In this document: one piece after another, positions 15,001 through 22,900 of the stretch | Position numbering within the stretch: the first letter of the stretch is position 1 | How the letters are laid out: each line of letters begins with the position of its first letter | Virus record (IMG/VR): IMGVR_UViG_3300048818_000027 | Location: 1-27,391 of that record | Direction: 5' to 3' (one strand) | Source of the DNA: a virus | DNA: 27,391 nt | Made by a program: the position numbers and the translations under genes | The notes under the pieces: generated by a model | What the model saw: the letters and a program-made list of their open reading frames with translations, nothing else | Told to the model about the DNA's origin: nothing | Databases searched by the model: none

Positions 15001-15472
15001 AGTCATACTGTTTATCGGGTCGGTAGAAGAAGTCATTGAGGAACCCAATTCGCTTGTCGCCAGCATTGCGTGCCTTATGAGCGACCTTGCTCTCCCCGCT
15101 CTCCATCTTCACGCGCCACATCTGCGGCATCTCCAACATCTGGGCCTTACGGGTCTCGATGCAAAGCCGGACGATGTCATAACGCGCGAGCTGGCGCAGC
15201 GTGTTAAAATCAACGCTACCGGGCTGCTCCTGCCGCGGCTGGAAATACAAGTTGGTACCGAACGGATAGTCAAACGTGCGAGGCAGAGTACCGGGAGGCG
15301 CGACCGGAACCATCGGCTGGTTAGGCGACATATACCCCGTTGAAGAGGTTACTCCATCAATCAGATGCCGCATGCCCGTAGCGATGGCGATCTGACCTTG
15401 GGAGATCGGGTCCATTATCGGATCGGCAGTATCATTCATCAACGCTTTGTGTAATCCAGAAAGAAGCGCCAT
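12053..15472 (-). CDS. Portal-MuF fusion with C-terminal PD-(D/E)XK-like nuclease domain
   Basis: 1139 residues. Residues about 60-490 are a phage portal protein (D-I-V-R-L-C-I-E-T-R-K-A-Q, L-Y-G-Y-S-P-V-E-Q-I-I-N-T, later N-E-V-R-D-D-Q-G-K-E-P). A C233/C236/H250/C252 set may bind zinc. A Gly/Pro linker follows (about 500-570). A MuF-type head morphogenesis domain ends in H-V-N-C-R-C (831-836). Then a K-G-G-P-G-S-G-P linker (851-858), an unknown region and a R-D-E-H-G-R-W linker (988-994) lead to the last domain. There Asp1052 and Glu1061-Leu-Lys1063 fit a PD-(D/E)XK nuclease core. MuF proteins with C-terminal toxin domains are known in temperate phages. The usual portal alone has 400-550 residues. 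Confidence 0.8.
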   Translation of the reverse strand: MALLSGLHKALMNDTADPIMDPISQGQIAIATGMRHLIDGVTSSTGYMSPNQPMVPVAPPGTLPRTFDYPFGTNLYFQPRQEQPGSVDFNTLRQLARYDIVRLCIETRKAQMLEMPQMWRVKMESGESKVAHKARNAGDKRIGFLNDFFYRPDKQYDFLDWMNMLIEEVLVTDALSIWPVLDEDFEILGLRLIDGATVKPLIDMQGWRPAPPNPAYQQIIKGSPALDMTSGLCLDCKVGKRTLNSDGKQHRCLPLVYKPFNPTVSRLYGYSPVEQIINTILIGMNRMVSQQALYTEGNVPEMIISLSAEMGAQQILQFQAFFDELKGNVALKRRVRFIPEAKSITQTKDPMIKDDRDDWLARVSCYAFSVAPNALVKQMNRASSQQIQQSAVEEGKLPTLGRISATLTGCVREYFGDEFGDIEHVYDTSAESDPATQSKIFDMGVRNCTTTLNEVRDDQGKEPYEGDIGDKPIVFLPTGPVFLEEALEIGMQPPAPPPGFGGNPDDDTAGGTSGPPSNGGGKAPSSKNPNSGGAPSKGFGKPSKSAKGGEKKQDLSAVSKKEVQKLLKLLPVGGSENEPRPFVALSTELEKVKKPSESDAARKARKKIQKALEENLDALSDSVSSEASKAYGDGESTDEIVDSLDLDDAHDPVIEDVTDALNASFLTAGKTALETLQVTNENLFDLFNKDARDYARARGAELVGKKWDADGKLVDNPDSQWAITETTREGIRDLIAKSYEDGKTPAELKQQIRDSFYFSKGRAQMIAQTETNAASSQGSLGGWKRSGVVLGKSWQTSNNPDVCDECSDNEDEGVIGIDDDFSSGDDAPPAHVNCRCVLSPSLEAPAEKLLKGGPGSGPHPGTGKKIIAWVQHPVIGVHSKAASATAKPAARPTHYRVLDQAHAATGKKLKYDAVNRGYAQTNGDFARIATHAAPSEIDWTHGDRAMLDQAAVESHLRDNYGIKNVYWDAAIKVVEHDALEKGNEDEERDEHGRWTTGGSEEPVKIVLSERAQRALAARVPCNVEKQRTADQQEAIVSRALGLERTRDNSAFDFRDEKIAVELKTMVDAKNDKITMSKTALARKLNEQKKDALIGYTVVADKRGGNTKYYYRAGFGSFRVGAMTPVSLADLRSIIRGKNL

Positions 15473-15478
15473 TGTTCT

Positions 15479-16870
15479 TTATCCGGCGAACGCGATGTTA
15501 TTACCCTGCCCTAGATCGGTAGACACGAACAATTGTAGGTTCGGCTGCGGCCCTACCCGCCCCTGAACCTTAAAGGTGTTCGGCCCTAAACGAAAATCAC
15601 CAGATGACATATCAGAACCCGCTGATGTACGCAGAAACTCCAGATCAAGATATCCACCGCAAGCCTTGTCGATTATTACTTGAGCGACATGGGCCTTCAC
15701 GCTTAGATCATCCGGCCATGGATACGGGAGTGCGGCGCAGTTTGAATAGCAGCGAATACCGTATGAACGGAAAGTACTGACCTGTGCCGTAGTAGGTTCC
15801 ATGTTAACCTTGAGTCCGACATTGTTCACCTCCCACATCATGTTACAAACCGTCACAAACGACGGGCAGTAATGGTATGCTCCATTATCTACGCCTTGAA
15901 TTTGTACTTGGACATTCCAATTCGTGGTACTCACAGAATCAATGGTGATATTCGATCCAGGGTTAACGAAACTTCCGCTGGAGTATCCGACGATCAGAAT
16001 GCCCGGCACGTCGGCCATCGTACCCGTAGGATTCGGGCGATTCAGGTAAACGTACTTCCCACCAACCACACGGACCTGATTCGCCCCGGCGAAGACGAGC
16101 GCGGGGGCGAGCGGGGGCCTACCAGTCGCGGCTCCGGTAGGTCCGTATCCCCCTAAGGCATAGCAGTTTTTGAGGTAGATGCCCTCAGGGATTGCGCTCG
16201 GGATCGTCTGAGTCGGTGAAAAGCTGAACGCCGTTCCCTCATTTCCAAATACGCAGACGTCCCCAATTTCTGGCACGTTTGACAGGGACCGGAAATCGAG
16301 TACAGGCGGCGGTGGGTTCGCGGCTGTCAGCGCAGGATTGTTCGCGAATCGCTGGCACATGCTCACGTCGAAGGATAGATGTCCGCCTACTCCCGACGAT
16401 CCCCTCACCCACTGGATTCCCGGCCCCATAGCCACAGGATCTACCGTCAGAAACGGCCCAACGTCGCTAGGCTCATTTCGGGCTCTAAGAATAGATGCCT
16501 TTGCACTAGCCCCGACGCCCATCATCCCTTCGCCCATCAGTTGCACGCCAGGGGCAGGAATCGAGAGCGGACCAGAGAGGGTGACCCCGCAACCGGGCAC
16601 GAACACGGTGGATGGATAGCCGGGCTTGGCGGCGTCCGCCATGGCACGGATGATTGCGGCGGTATCATCCGCGTCACCTGCGCCACCGTTCTGCCGAGCC
16701 CCATAGTCCCGTATGTTGAGCGCAATGGGTGAGAAGGATGCCGAACCACCTATCGGGACTGGCGATGGTACTGGCGCGCTCGGAAGGGCCGCAACTGCGA
16801 ACTGTACGGCCTGCTCGATTGTAGCGGTGAGATCGGTGGCGAGTGTGATAACGGTAGGGTTTGTGCTCAT
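15479..16870 (-). CDS. Tailspike with pectate-lyase-like beta-helix
   Basis: 463 residues. The motif N-I-R-D-Y-G-A-R-Q-N-G at 52-62 and D-D-T-A-A-I at 68-73 are typical of the opening of pectate lyase 3-type right-handed beta-helices found on phage tailspikes. The rest is a long run of short strands, as expected of a beta-helix. It would bind and probably cut a host surface polysaccharide. The first 30 residues (M-S-T-N-P-T-V-I-T-L-A-T-D-L-T-A-T-I) probably attach it to the virion and resemble the 37-residue protein at 17184-17297. Its ATG overlaps the DUF6527-like stop. No signal peptide is present. Confidence 0.7.
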   Translation of the reverse strand: MSTNPTVITLATDLTATIEQAVQFAVAALPSAPVPSPVPIGGSASFSPIALNIRDYGARQNGGAGDADDTAAIIRAMADAAKPGYPSTVFVPGCGVTLSGPLSIPAPGVQLMGEGMMGVGASAKASILRARNEPSDVGPFLTVDPVAMGPGIQWVRGSSGVGGHLSFDVSMCQRFANNPALTAANPPPPVLDFRSLSNVPEIGDVCVFGNEGTAFSFSPTQTIPSAIPEGIYLKNCYALGGYGPTGAATGRPPLAPALVFAGANQVRVVGGKYVYLNRPNPTGTMADVPGILIVGYSSGSFVNPGSNITIDSVSTTNWNVQVQIQGVDNGAYHYCPSFVTVCNMMWEVNNVGLKVNMEPTTAQVSTFRSYGIRCYSNCAALPYPWPDDLSVKAHVAQVIIDKACGGYLDLEFLRTSAGSDMSSGDFRLGPNTFKVQGRVGPQPNLQLFVSTDLGQGNNIAFAG

Positions 16871-17187
16871 AGAATTTGATCCTCCCAGTCTGGAAGTTCG
16901 ACCGTCTCATTCTTGAGTTTGTGCCAGCAATCGCCCAGAAATTGAATCTTCCCTGCGTTCACGAAAGAATGGCACCGAGAATCGGGGCAATTTTTGTTGC
17001 ACAAAAGCGAAGGCGCGAAGGTCGGTTTATCGAATGAACCGTTAAAGGTCCAACGTGGAACGTGTACTCCGATAGGCGCAGAACTTGCCCCGACCGTAAA
17101 ATGGTAATCGTATCCGCAACCGGGACAATGGAACCAATATCGATTCGGCCCATGGTTGTCTGGATACTGATAGATCTTGTTGCTCAT
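16867..17187 (-). CDS. DUF6527-like zinc-binding phage protein
   Basis: 106 residues with H-C-P-G-C-G-Y, F-N-G-S-F-D-K-P-T-F-A-P-S-L-L, and later C-H-S-F-V-N-A-G-K-I-Q-F-L-G-D-C-W-H. This arrangement is the signature of DUF6527 proteins, which are frequent in phages and have no known function. Four or more Cys/His residues suggest zinc binding. The frame opens at 17238, but the ATG at 17187 overlaps the stop of the 37-residue gene and has GGAG five bases upstream. The ATG/TGA overlap at both ends indicates coupled translation. Confidence 0.65.
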   Translation of the reverse strand: MSNKIYQYPDNHGPNRYWFHCPGCGYDYHFTVGASSAPIGVHVPRWTFNGSFDKPTFAPSLLCNKNCPDSRCHSFVNAGKIQFLGDCWHKLKNETVELPDWEDQIL

Positions 17188-17297
17188 CTCTTCTCCGGCT
17201 TTCCGTCCACCAGCAGCACGCCGTCTTTCGTGGTGCAATACACGTGGATGATCACGTTGAGATCAGTGGCGAGTAGGGTAGTAGAGATCGTGCTCAC
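17184..17297 (-). CDS. Tiny protein resembling the tailspike N-terminus
   Basis: 37 residues: M-S-T-I-S-T-T-L-L-A-T-D-L-N-V-I-I-H and on to D-G-K-P-E-K-R. The GTG at 17297 overlaps the stop of the secreted protein (GTGA) and the TGA overlaps the DUF6527-like ATG. The first 17 residues resemble the tailspike start M-S-T-N-P-T-V-I-T-L-A-T-D-L-T-A-T-I, and the DNA is also similar (CTCGCCAC-GATCTCA). It is either a separate adapter peptide or a decayed copy. Coupling at both ends favours a translated gene. Confidence 0.5.
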   Translation of the reverse strand: MSTISTTLLATDLNVIIHVYCTTKDGVLLVDGKPEKR

Positions 17298-17914
17298 TGT
17301 AGAGTCCTCGTAGTAGTAACGGTTACTTTGCTCGCGTCTATTATAAAATTCACCGGATCAGAATCTTTCCATAACTGAGTCATAACGTGGCCGACCCCCG
17401 TAGAACCTGACGGTATCGGCACGGTAGTGGTCCACGCCAGCGCCGCGTAATTGGAGGCGACCGGAACCTCAATTCCTTTTAACCTAGCTGCCGCATACGG
17501 CAGCGCCCATCCGGCTCCCAACAAGACGGAATTAGCGACCGGGGAGACCGTGAACACCTTGCCGGTAGCTAGAAACCCGGCAGTCGCGCTACCATCCCCC
17601 AATACACGGAACACCCGCTCCAACACGCTGTAGGTTTGGGCACTCCCGACCACTTGGGAAGCTACCGCAGCATCCAAAACATGCATCTGGGACATGTGGG
17701 AAAGCACGGCGCTAGATGATACTGACACGGACTCACCAGAAGCGTTCGTCATAACGATTGTCCATAGGGTATAAGACTTCGCTAGTCGCCCGCCGAGAAT
17801 TGATTTGGTGACCGCTTTAGAGATAGGTATGGCGACTACGTTAATCGACCCCGAGACGGAATTCTGCCCGAACACCGTCCCGAAGATAAACAATCCTAAA
17901 AATACCGCGCGCAT
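17294..17914 (-). CDS. Secreted hypothetical protein
   Basis: 206 residues. A Sec signal peptide is seen in M-R-A-V-F-L-G-L-F-I-F-G-T-V-F-G-Q. The mature part is a mixture of short strands and hydrophobic stretches (G-S-I-N-V-V-A-I-P-I, A-V-L-S-H-M-S-Q-M-H), and no family is recognised. The ATG is only one base from an AGGA, an unusually short distance, so the real start might be another codon. It begins directly after copy C of the intergenic element. Confidence 0.55.
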   Translation of the reverse strand: MRAVFLGLFIFGTVFGQNSVSGSINVVAIPISKAVTKSILGGRLAKSYTLWTIVMTNASGESVSVSSSAVLSHMSQMHVLDAAVASQVVGSAQTYSVLERVFRVLGDGSATAGFLATGKVFTVSPVANSVLLGAGWALPYAAARLKGIEVPVASNYAALAWTTTVPIPSGSTGVGHVMTQLWKDSDPVNFIIDASKVTVTTTRTLQ

Positions 17915-18020
17915 ATCCTTTTAAAGTACCGTTTACCGAGCGCTAGGAGGCCAAGGTTAGCTCGGCGGGGGATTACCCACCCCTAACTACCCCGCCGAGC
18001 TAAAAACGCTCCTAGGGGGT
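17915..18020 (-). repeat. Intergenic dyad element, copy C
   Basis: A 106-base gap with a perfect 14-bp inverted repeat, TTAGCTCGGCGGGG (17957-17970) and CCCCGCCGAGCTAA (17990-18003). The 19-base loop holds most of TTACCCACCCCTAACTACC (17973-17991). An outer pair CTAGGAG/CTCCTAG (17943-17949 and 18009-18015) encloses it. The minus-strand segment CCTTGGCCTCC resembles copy A, and so does the start-proximal AAACGGTA. No U tract follows on the minus strand. Confidence 0.6.
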
Positions 18021-18602
18021 TTAGCTAACCCTGAGGTACCACCCACTTCCCACGGGTGCGCCGAACTTTTCATACGTATGTCCGTCCGGTTGGGGTGGTG
18101 TCGTCATCCCGCTCGGGAACGTGTCCCCGGCTAAAGCTGACCACCACATAGTGCTGCCGTTTTGACCGCCCATCATGATCATATTGGGAATCGTGTTCAC
18201 GGGAGGGTTATCGGCATTCGCGGCCACTGCTGGCCCCTGTGGGCATACGGGCGTCGTCCCGATCTGGTAGTATACGAATCCCTGCGCGTCGGCAGGCGCC
18301 AGTTCCCACGCCATCGGCGGAGTTGGAGGCACCTTTAGGTATGCCGGAATGTTCTCGCCGCTACGCATGTTGGCTACATAATCAGCATACGCGGCAGCGG
18401 CACGAGCCTTTAGTCCTGCGTTTAGCTGTGCAACGTTAACCACTGATGCATTGTATGTAGTCTGAATATCATTGGCGAGCGTGGGAGCGCCCGTCGTAGG
18501 GGGTAGATTCGGAATAAGTACCGGATCGGACGGCACGAGATCGCCGGAAATAGGTGGATTCTGTCCACTGCCTCCAGCAGGCATTTGAAGCTGACTTGAC
18601 AT
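18021..18602 (-). CDS. Hypothetical protein, Pro/Ala-rich
   Basis: 193 residues, with a Pro/Gly-rich first 45 residues, a helical section (A-Q-L-N-A-G-L-K-A-R-A-A-A-A-Y-A-D-Y-V) at about 58-78 and an aromatic C-terminal half (S-T-M-W-W-S-A-L-A-G). No signal peptide. AAAGGAG is seven bases before the ATG at 18602. No family recognised. The position between the lipase and a secreted protein fits a virion or fibre-associated protein. Confidence 0.6.
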   Translation of the reverse strand: MSSQLQMPAGGSGQNPPISGDLVPSDPVLIPNLPPTTGAPTLANDIQTTYNASVVNVAQLNAGLKARAAAAYADYVANMRSGENIPAYLKVPPTPPMAWELAPADAQGFVYYQIGTTPVCPQGPAVAANADNPPVNTIPNMIMMGGQNGSTMWWSALAGDTFPSGMTTPPQPDGHTYEKFGAPVGSGWYLRVS

Positions 18603-18606
18603 TTTA

Positions 18607-19260
18607 CTACTCCTTTATAGAATTCATCGCTAAGGCATATAGTGCCATCGAGTGCCACTTCGCGGGATTTAACCAATCTCGCCCAACAGGTTTGACACAC
18701 ACCGAAGTCAAATCCACCGCATGGACGTAGGGGAACTCCGGCGACCAGAACGGAACTTCAGCCACCGGATCGCCTATTACCTTACCCATATTGTGGTAAG
18801 AAACCGTAGGTACGCGCTTAATCAGATTGGCCAATGTCGTCATTCCCGAGCGAGGCTCACCCCATGCAACCCGCTTTGTCACAGAACCTGGCCTTACTAA
18901 CTCCAACAGCCCCGTTAGGACCGCGCCCCGCGCTGCCCCTAGAGAATGCCCAGCAATTACATAGGGGGCCTTAAATCGTTCCAAAATCTCATCGCGGACG
19001 GCCTCCATGCCGAGAAAGAACCCAGTGTGGACGAACCCAAGACCAACGTGCTCGATGAGGGTCCATTCAGGAAGGACTAGGAAGTCTCGTAGCCAATCCC
19101 CCGGCGTCACCGAGCCTCTCAAGATGATGTGCGTAACGCCATCAAGCACCTTTACCGTCCATACCACTGGATCGCCCAGAGGCGTATGGCAGTCCCATCC
19201 TGGATCAGGGGCGCAGCCATAAATTGCGAGCTGCCACTGGGCGAGACCTGCGTTAGTCAC
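18607..19260 (-). CDS. Class 3 lipase
   Basis: 217 residues with the hallmarks of lipase class 3 alpha/beta-hydrolases: I-I-L-R-G-S (45-50) with D-W-L-R-D-F (55-60), the nucleophile elbow G-H-S106-L-G-A, Asp164 in G-D-P-V-A-E-V-P, and His203 in W-H-S-M-A-L-Y. These give a full Ser-Asp-His triad. The family hydrolyses ester bonds of lipids. In a phage it could attack host membrane lipid or a lipid-linked surface layer, or act on lysis. No signal peptide is visible. The GTG start overlaps the upstream stop. Assignment is firm and the role is inference. Confidence 0.75.
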   Translation of the reverse strand: MTNAGLAQWQLAIYGCAPDPGWDCHTPLGDPVVWTVKVLDGVTHIILRGSVTPGDWLRDFLVLPEWTLIEHVGLGFVHTGFFLGMEAVRDEILERFKAPYVIAGHSLGAARGAVLTGLLELVRPGSVTKRVAWGEPRSGMTTLANLIKRVPTVSYHNMGKVIGDPVAEVPFWSPEFPYVHAVDLTSVCVKPVGRDWLNPAKWHSMALYALAMNSIKE

Positions 19261-19733
19261 TTTCCCGATTTCCTCAAATCGAAGTTCTCCGCGCAGATGA
19301 ACCGCTTACCGTCCCAGAGCGTCACCCGAATCATGGTTAGCTTCCCTGACGGAAGATCGAGCCAATCACTTGGGTGGGCAGGCTGGTAGGATATCTCGCG
19401 GGGCTTTTTCTCTCCGTTAAAATACAGGCCCAAATCTGCGGTAGTCGCCGTGCGCCCCGCCCAATGGATCTGAGGCTTTTGCGGCGTCTTAGAATCCGTG
19501 TCGGTTGCAATAGCCACAGCCGTGCATTTACCGAACTGCTTCCATGAGACCTTATACCCATTGTATGGGTCTCCGGGAGGGGCATTGCCCTTATCCCACG
19601 ACTGCTGAACGTGGTCAACTAAGTTTGGGTCATCCGTAGTCCCTCTCTTAGGCTGGCTTTGCTCGTCGGCGCGAGTGTCAAATAGGACAACGAACAAAGT
19701 AATAAACACAATCAAATATCCGTGACTACGCAT
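19257..19733 (-). CDS. Secreted hypothetical protein
   Basis: 158 residues. Residues 1-22 look like a signal peptide (L-I-V-F-I-T-L-F-V-V-L-F then R-A-D). The rest is hydrophilic with several Trp residues (S-W-K-Q-F-G-K-C-T-A-V-A, I-H-W-A-G-R, D-W-L-D-L-P-S-G-K-L) and no recognised family. Its coding end overlaps the lipase start and its ATG lies inside the end of the 71-residue gene. This layout suggests a functional link with the lipase, perhaps as a chaperone or partner. Confidence 0.5.
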   Translation of the reverse strand: MRSHGYLIVFITLFVVLFDTRADEQSQPKRGTTDDPNLVDHVQQSWDKGNAPPGDPYNGYKVSWKQFGKCTAVAIATDTDSKTPQKPQIHWAGRTATTADLGLYFNGEKKPREISYQPAHPSDWLDLPSGKLTMIRVTLWDGKRFICAENFDLRKSGK

Positions 19734-19941
19734 ATTCCCCCATTTCTGCTAAAGCCTCGGCCATGTACTCCGCCGCTCGCGGGACCCTGGCGATGTCGGC
19801 CATTCGCGAAGTCCCGGCACAGGTTTCCATATTACAGACATAACCGGAGTTGAACGCGCAGCGAAGCTGAGCATTCGAAGTGGCTACCACGCTACTAGCC
19901 CCATTACACAGGTCACATCGAACCGGTTGAACGACGGCCAT
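19726..19941 (-). CDS. Small Cys-rich protein, zinc ribbon-like
   Basis: 71 residues with C-D-L-C-N-G and a second pair C-N-M-E-T-C, which could bind zinc as a small ribbon. The C-terminus is helical. AAGGTGAT lies eight bases upstream of the ATG at 19941, directly after the stop of the large secreted gene. Function unknown. Confidence 0.5.
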   Translation of the reverse strand: MAVVQPVRCDLCNGASSVVATSNAQLRCAFNSGYVCNMETCAGTSRMADIARVPRAAEYMAEALAEMGEYA

Positions 19942-19942
19942 T

Positions 19943-22900
19943 TTAGTGTATCACCTTCACTCCGTTGATCGATTTTACGCCGTTAACTGATGTAGGAATT
20001 GAAGCTCCAGCCCCCACCAAGATTGTCAACGTTCCGCTCACCGCGGTGTTCGATATGGTATCGATGGTCTGGATTGTAAACGTAAACAATCCCGTAGTTG
20101 TTGGAGTTCCGCTGATCATTCCAGTAGTGGAACCGAGTGTCAAACCAGTAGGCAGACTCCCGGACGCTACACTCCAGTTGCTCGTTGGAGGGTTCGGAAC
20201 GCAGTTGGAAGTGGCGATAGTCTGGGAATAAGCTATTCCTACCGTTCCACCGGGCAGGCTAGTAGTCGTGATCGCACAAGAGGCCACGCTGCCGTTAATA
20301 CTCACCACACCCGATGTGTTTTCGAACTCAATCGAGTTGTCGTTGGCCGCTACCGTGAACGGACTGCCCGCGACTCCCGTACCGCCTACCGTGACTGTGT
20401 AGGTCCCTGGCGTCAAACCTCCGAAAAGATACTGGGCCGTCCCCGCGTGCGTCGTGGTGAACCCCGTCATGGTGCTGTGGGTAGTCCCGCCACGAGCGAA
20501 GATCGCCACCTTGTCGGCAGTCTGAACACCGGTCCAGTTGGCATCCGGGTTCAGGGCCGTTGCCGTCTGAGGACAGGACGCGGTGTAATCTGGGCACAAC
20601 TCGTACACCACCACGTCGTCAAGCGACGTGGCAGATGCCCCGATTGTGGAACCGGCTGAAATTGACACGCGGTGGGAATGAGTCCCAAGAAGAGTACCAC
20701 CAGATCCACTCGCGTTGTTGTAGTTCGGGTTAGCGAGCGACCACACGCCGTCGTCACGCACGGTTATCGTACCTGGAGAGAAGATCGAAGCCGTAAGGCC
20801 AGCTTTGCGCGCTGGACCTAGTGAGTCGGATGCCGCCCCAGACTCATGTTCGTACACATACCCCGTGGGGTTCGTCCCAGCACAGGATGTACATACGGTG
20901 TCGCCTTCGGGATATGCTGCTTCCAGACCGTAGCCTGAATTGTTAGGCTCCCCATTCTGCGTGAAATGGAGATGGTGAACTAAGGTTGTTGCGGAGCCCA
21001 TTGCAATGCTGTGGTGATCCACGATCACCTCATGGGCCCCCGGCTTTTTAAAGTGCCCAACTTCCCGATAGGCATACGTTGGCCCCCCGCTGATCGCCCA
21101 CATGCCTGTCATATTCGAGCGGGCATAGGCGAAGGTGGAAGTAGTGTCCCCGTAATTGGTAGCCCATCCGCCCCCAGGACGGCTTGCCCAGCGATCAAAG
21201 TATGCGATACACGGGCCACCTGAAGTACCCAGGACGCTGGCCCCGCCGATGCTGGGCATATCGGAAAACTCGGCATTAAGCGCGCTGATCTCGGCTATGT
21301 CGTAATTACCGCTGAAGACGTAAAGGTTATCATCACCAAGCAAGTACCCGGTACGGTATATACCCAGTGCACCTGCTTGGCAGTTATCATACCCATGCCC
21401 AGAGAACGACCGGCTTTGGAAGAACATGGACGTCGCACTAGGATTGGTGTATCCCCAGTCACTCATGCTTACCAGGGCGTCCGACCGAAGTGTCGGGATA
21501 CAGTACTGCCCTACGACGTCCCCGGTAAGGGGAGACAGTGATGAACACACCGAATTTCGGGTGTCATTGAAAATGAACTGCTTCGGCTGTACGGTGTGAT
21601 CGGAAGCAGTAATCGCTGGGTTGTAATTTAGCCATGCCAGAACACTCGCGTCCTGATCACTACCTTGTGGAAAGTTGTTGTGCTTCGTCGTGAAGTCCTT
21701 TAGGTATTGCGAGGACGTTGAAGCATTAGGGTTTGTGTAGCCTAGGAAGTCAGCCGCTGTGTCAGTAGGATCAACAGCGCTATTGCTATTATTGTACCCG
21801 ATGTTCCACCCCCACATCGTCGTACTATCACCACTCCAGGCGCGGTGATCCGGCAATGTGTTGTACTGATAGAACAGGTTCTTGTCGCGCAACCAAGTCT
21901 CTGGAGTCAAGTTAGGAAAACCTGTAAAGCTGTTCTTCAGCTCCATCTCCAAAACACTATGGAACTTGGCAACCTGTCCCCAGTAATGGCTGGTCCCATT
22001 CTCGCCGTATGCCGTGTGATAATTCCAGTCCCACGGGAGAGAGTAATTCCACGCATAGGACTCGATCTCTTCAATATCTGCGATGGCTCTGGAGTCGTCT
22101 GCGACCAACGGCAGGTCGATTTGCAGTTTCCCCATCGGATAGATAAAGTCCCCGTTACCATCGGCCAGTGCGCGCCCACCGAGGCCACTGTCAACGTAGT
22201 ACGCTTGGGGCAACCGGCCAGGGCCGATGACGAAGTTCCCAGAATATTTCTCGTAGTGATATAGACCACAATCGCCCGTAGTCCATTGGTGCAGGTAGAT
22301 CGGGATCTGGGGAAAGCCTGAAGCGAGATCGACAGACAACTCTTCGTCATCGATTATTGCCAGAACGGTGTCCGAAGTTCTGACGGTAACGTAAGCAGTG
22401 TTCTTTGGAGTATAGTAATTCCAGACTTGGCTTAGCCCAGCGATTGGTGACCCGGCAGCGATCTGATCCCCCACACTCACAGTCGAAGTGAAGTGGGTAT
22501 GGTGCCCAGTTACCGTCGTAGTCGTAGCAGTCACGGCTGGAAAAATAGCATAGGTGTCAGTCGCGGTTGGGATGGGCCAGATACCGAGAGCCCACTGTGA
22601 CGGAGAGATGTCCGGCTGGTGCCCCGTATTACTGTTGACCAGGGACGTGTACGAATTGCCTCCGTAAGTAACCGTCCATCCATAAGAGTAGGTTCCACCG
22701 GATGAGTAGGCCCCGTAAGTAGTGACGCCGTAGTAGCCCGCGCTCGGGATACTGATCGTCGCCTTCTTAGAGACGTAGTTTGTAATATACCCATACCAGA
22801 TCGCACCTGTTCCAGCCTGGGTAATGCGAACGATGTCCCCGACGTAATAGCCATCCGCCTGGGAATCCGAAGAAGCCAGAGTTACAGACGTACCGTCCCC

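Noticed and set aside
17957-18003. Intrinsic terminator
   Set aside because: The stem is strong, but no run of U follows it on the minus strand and the loop is 19 bases with a conserved sequence. It was described as part of the repeated element instead.
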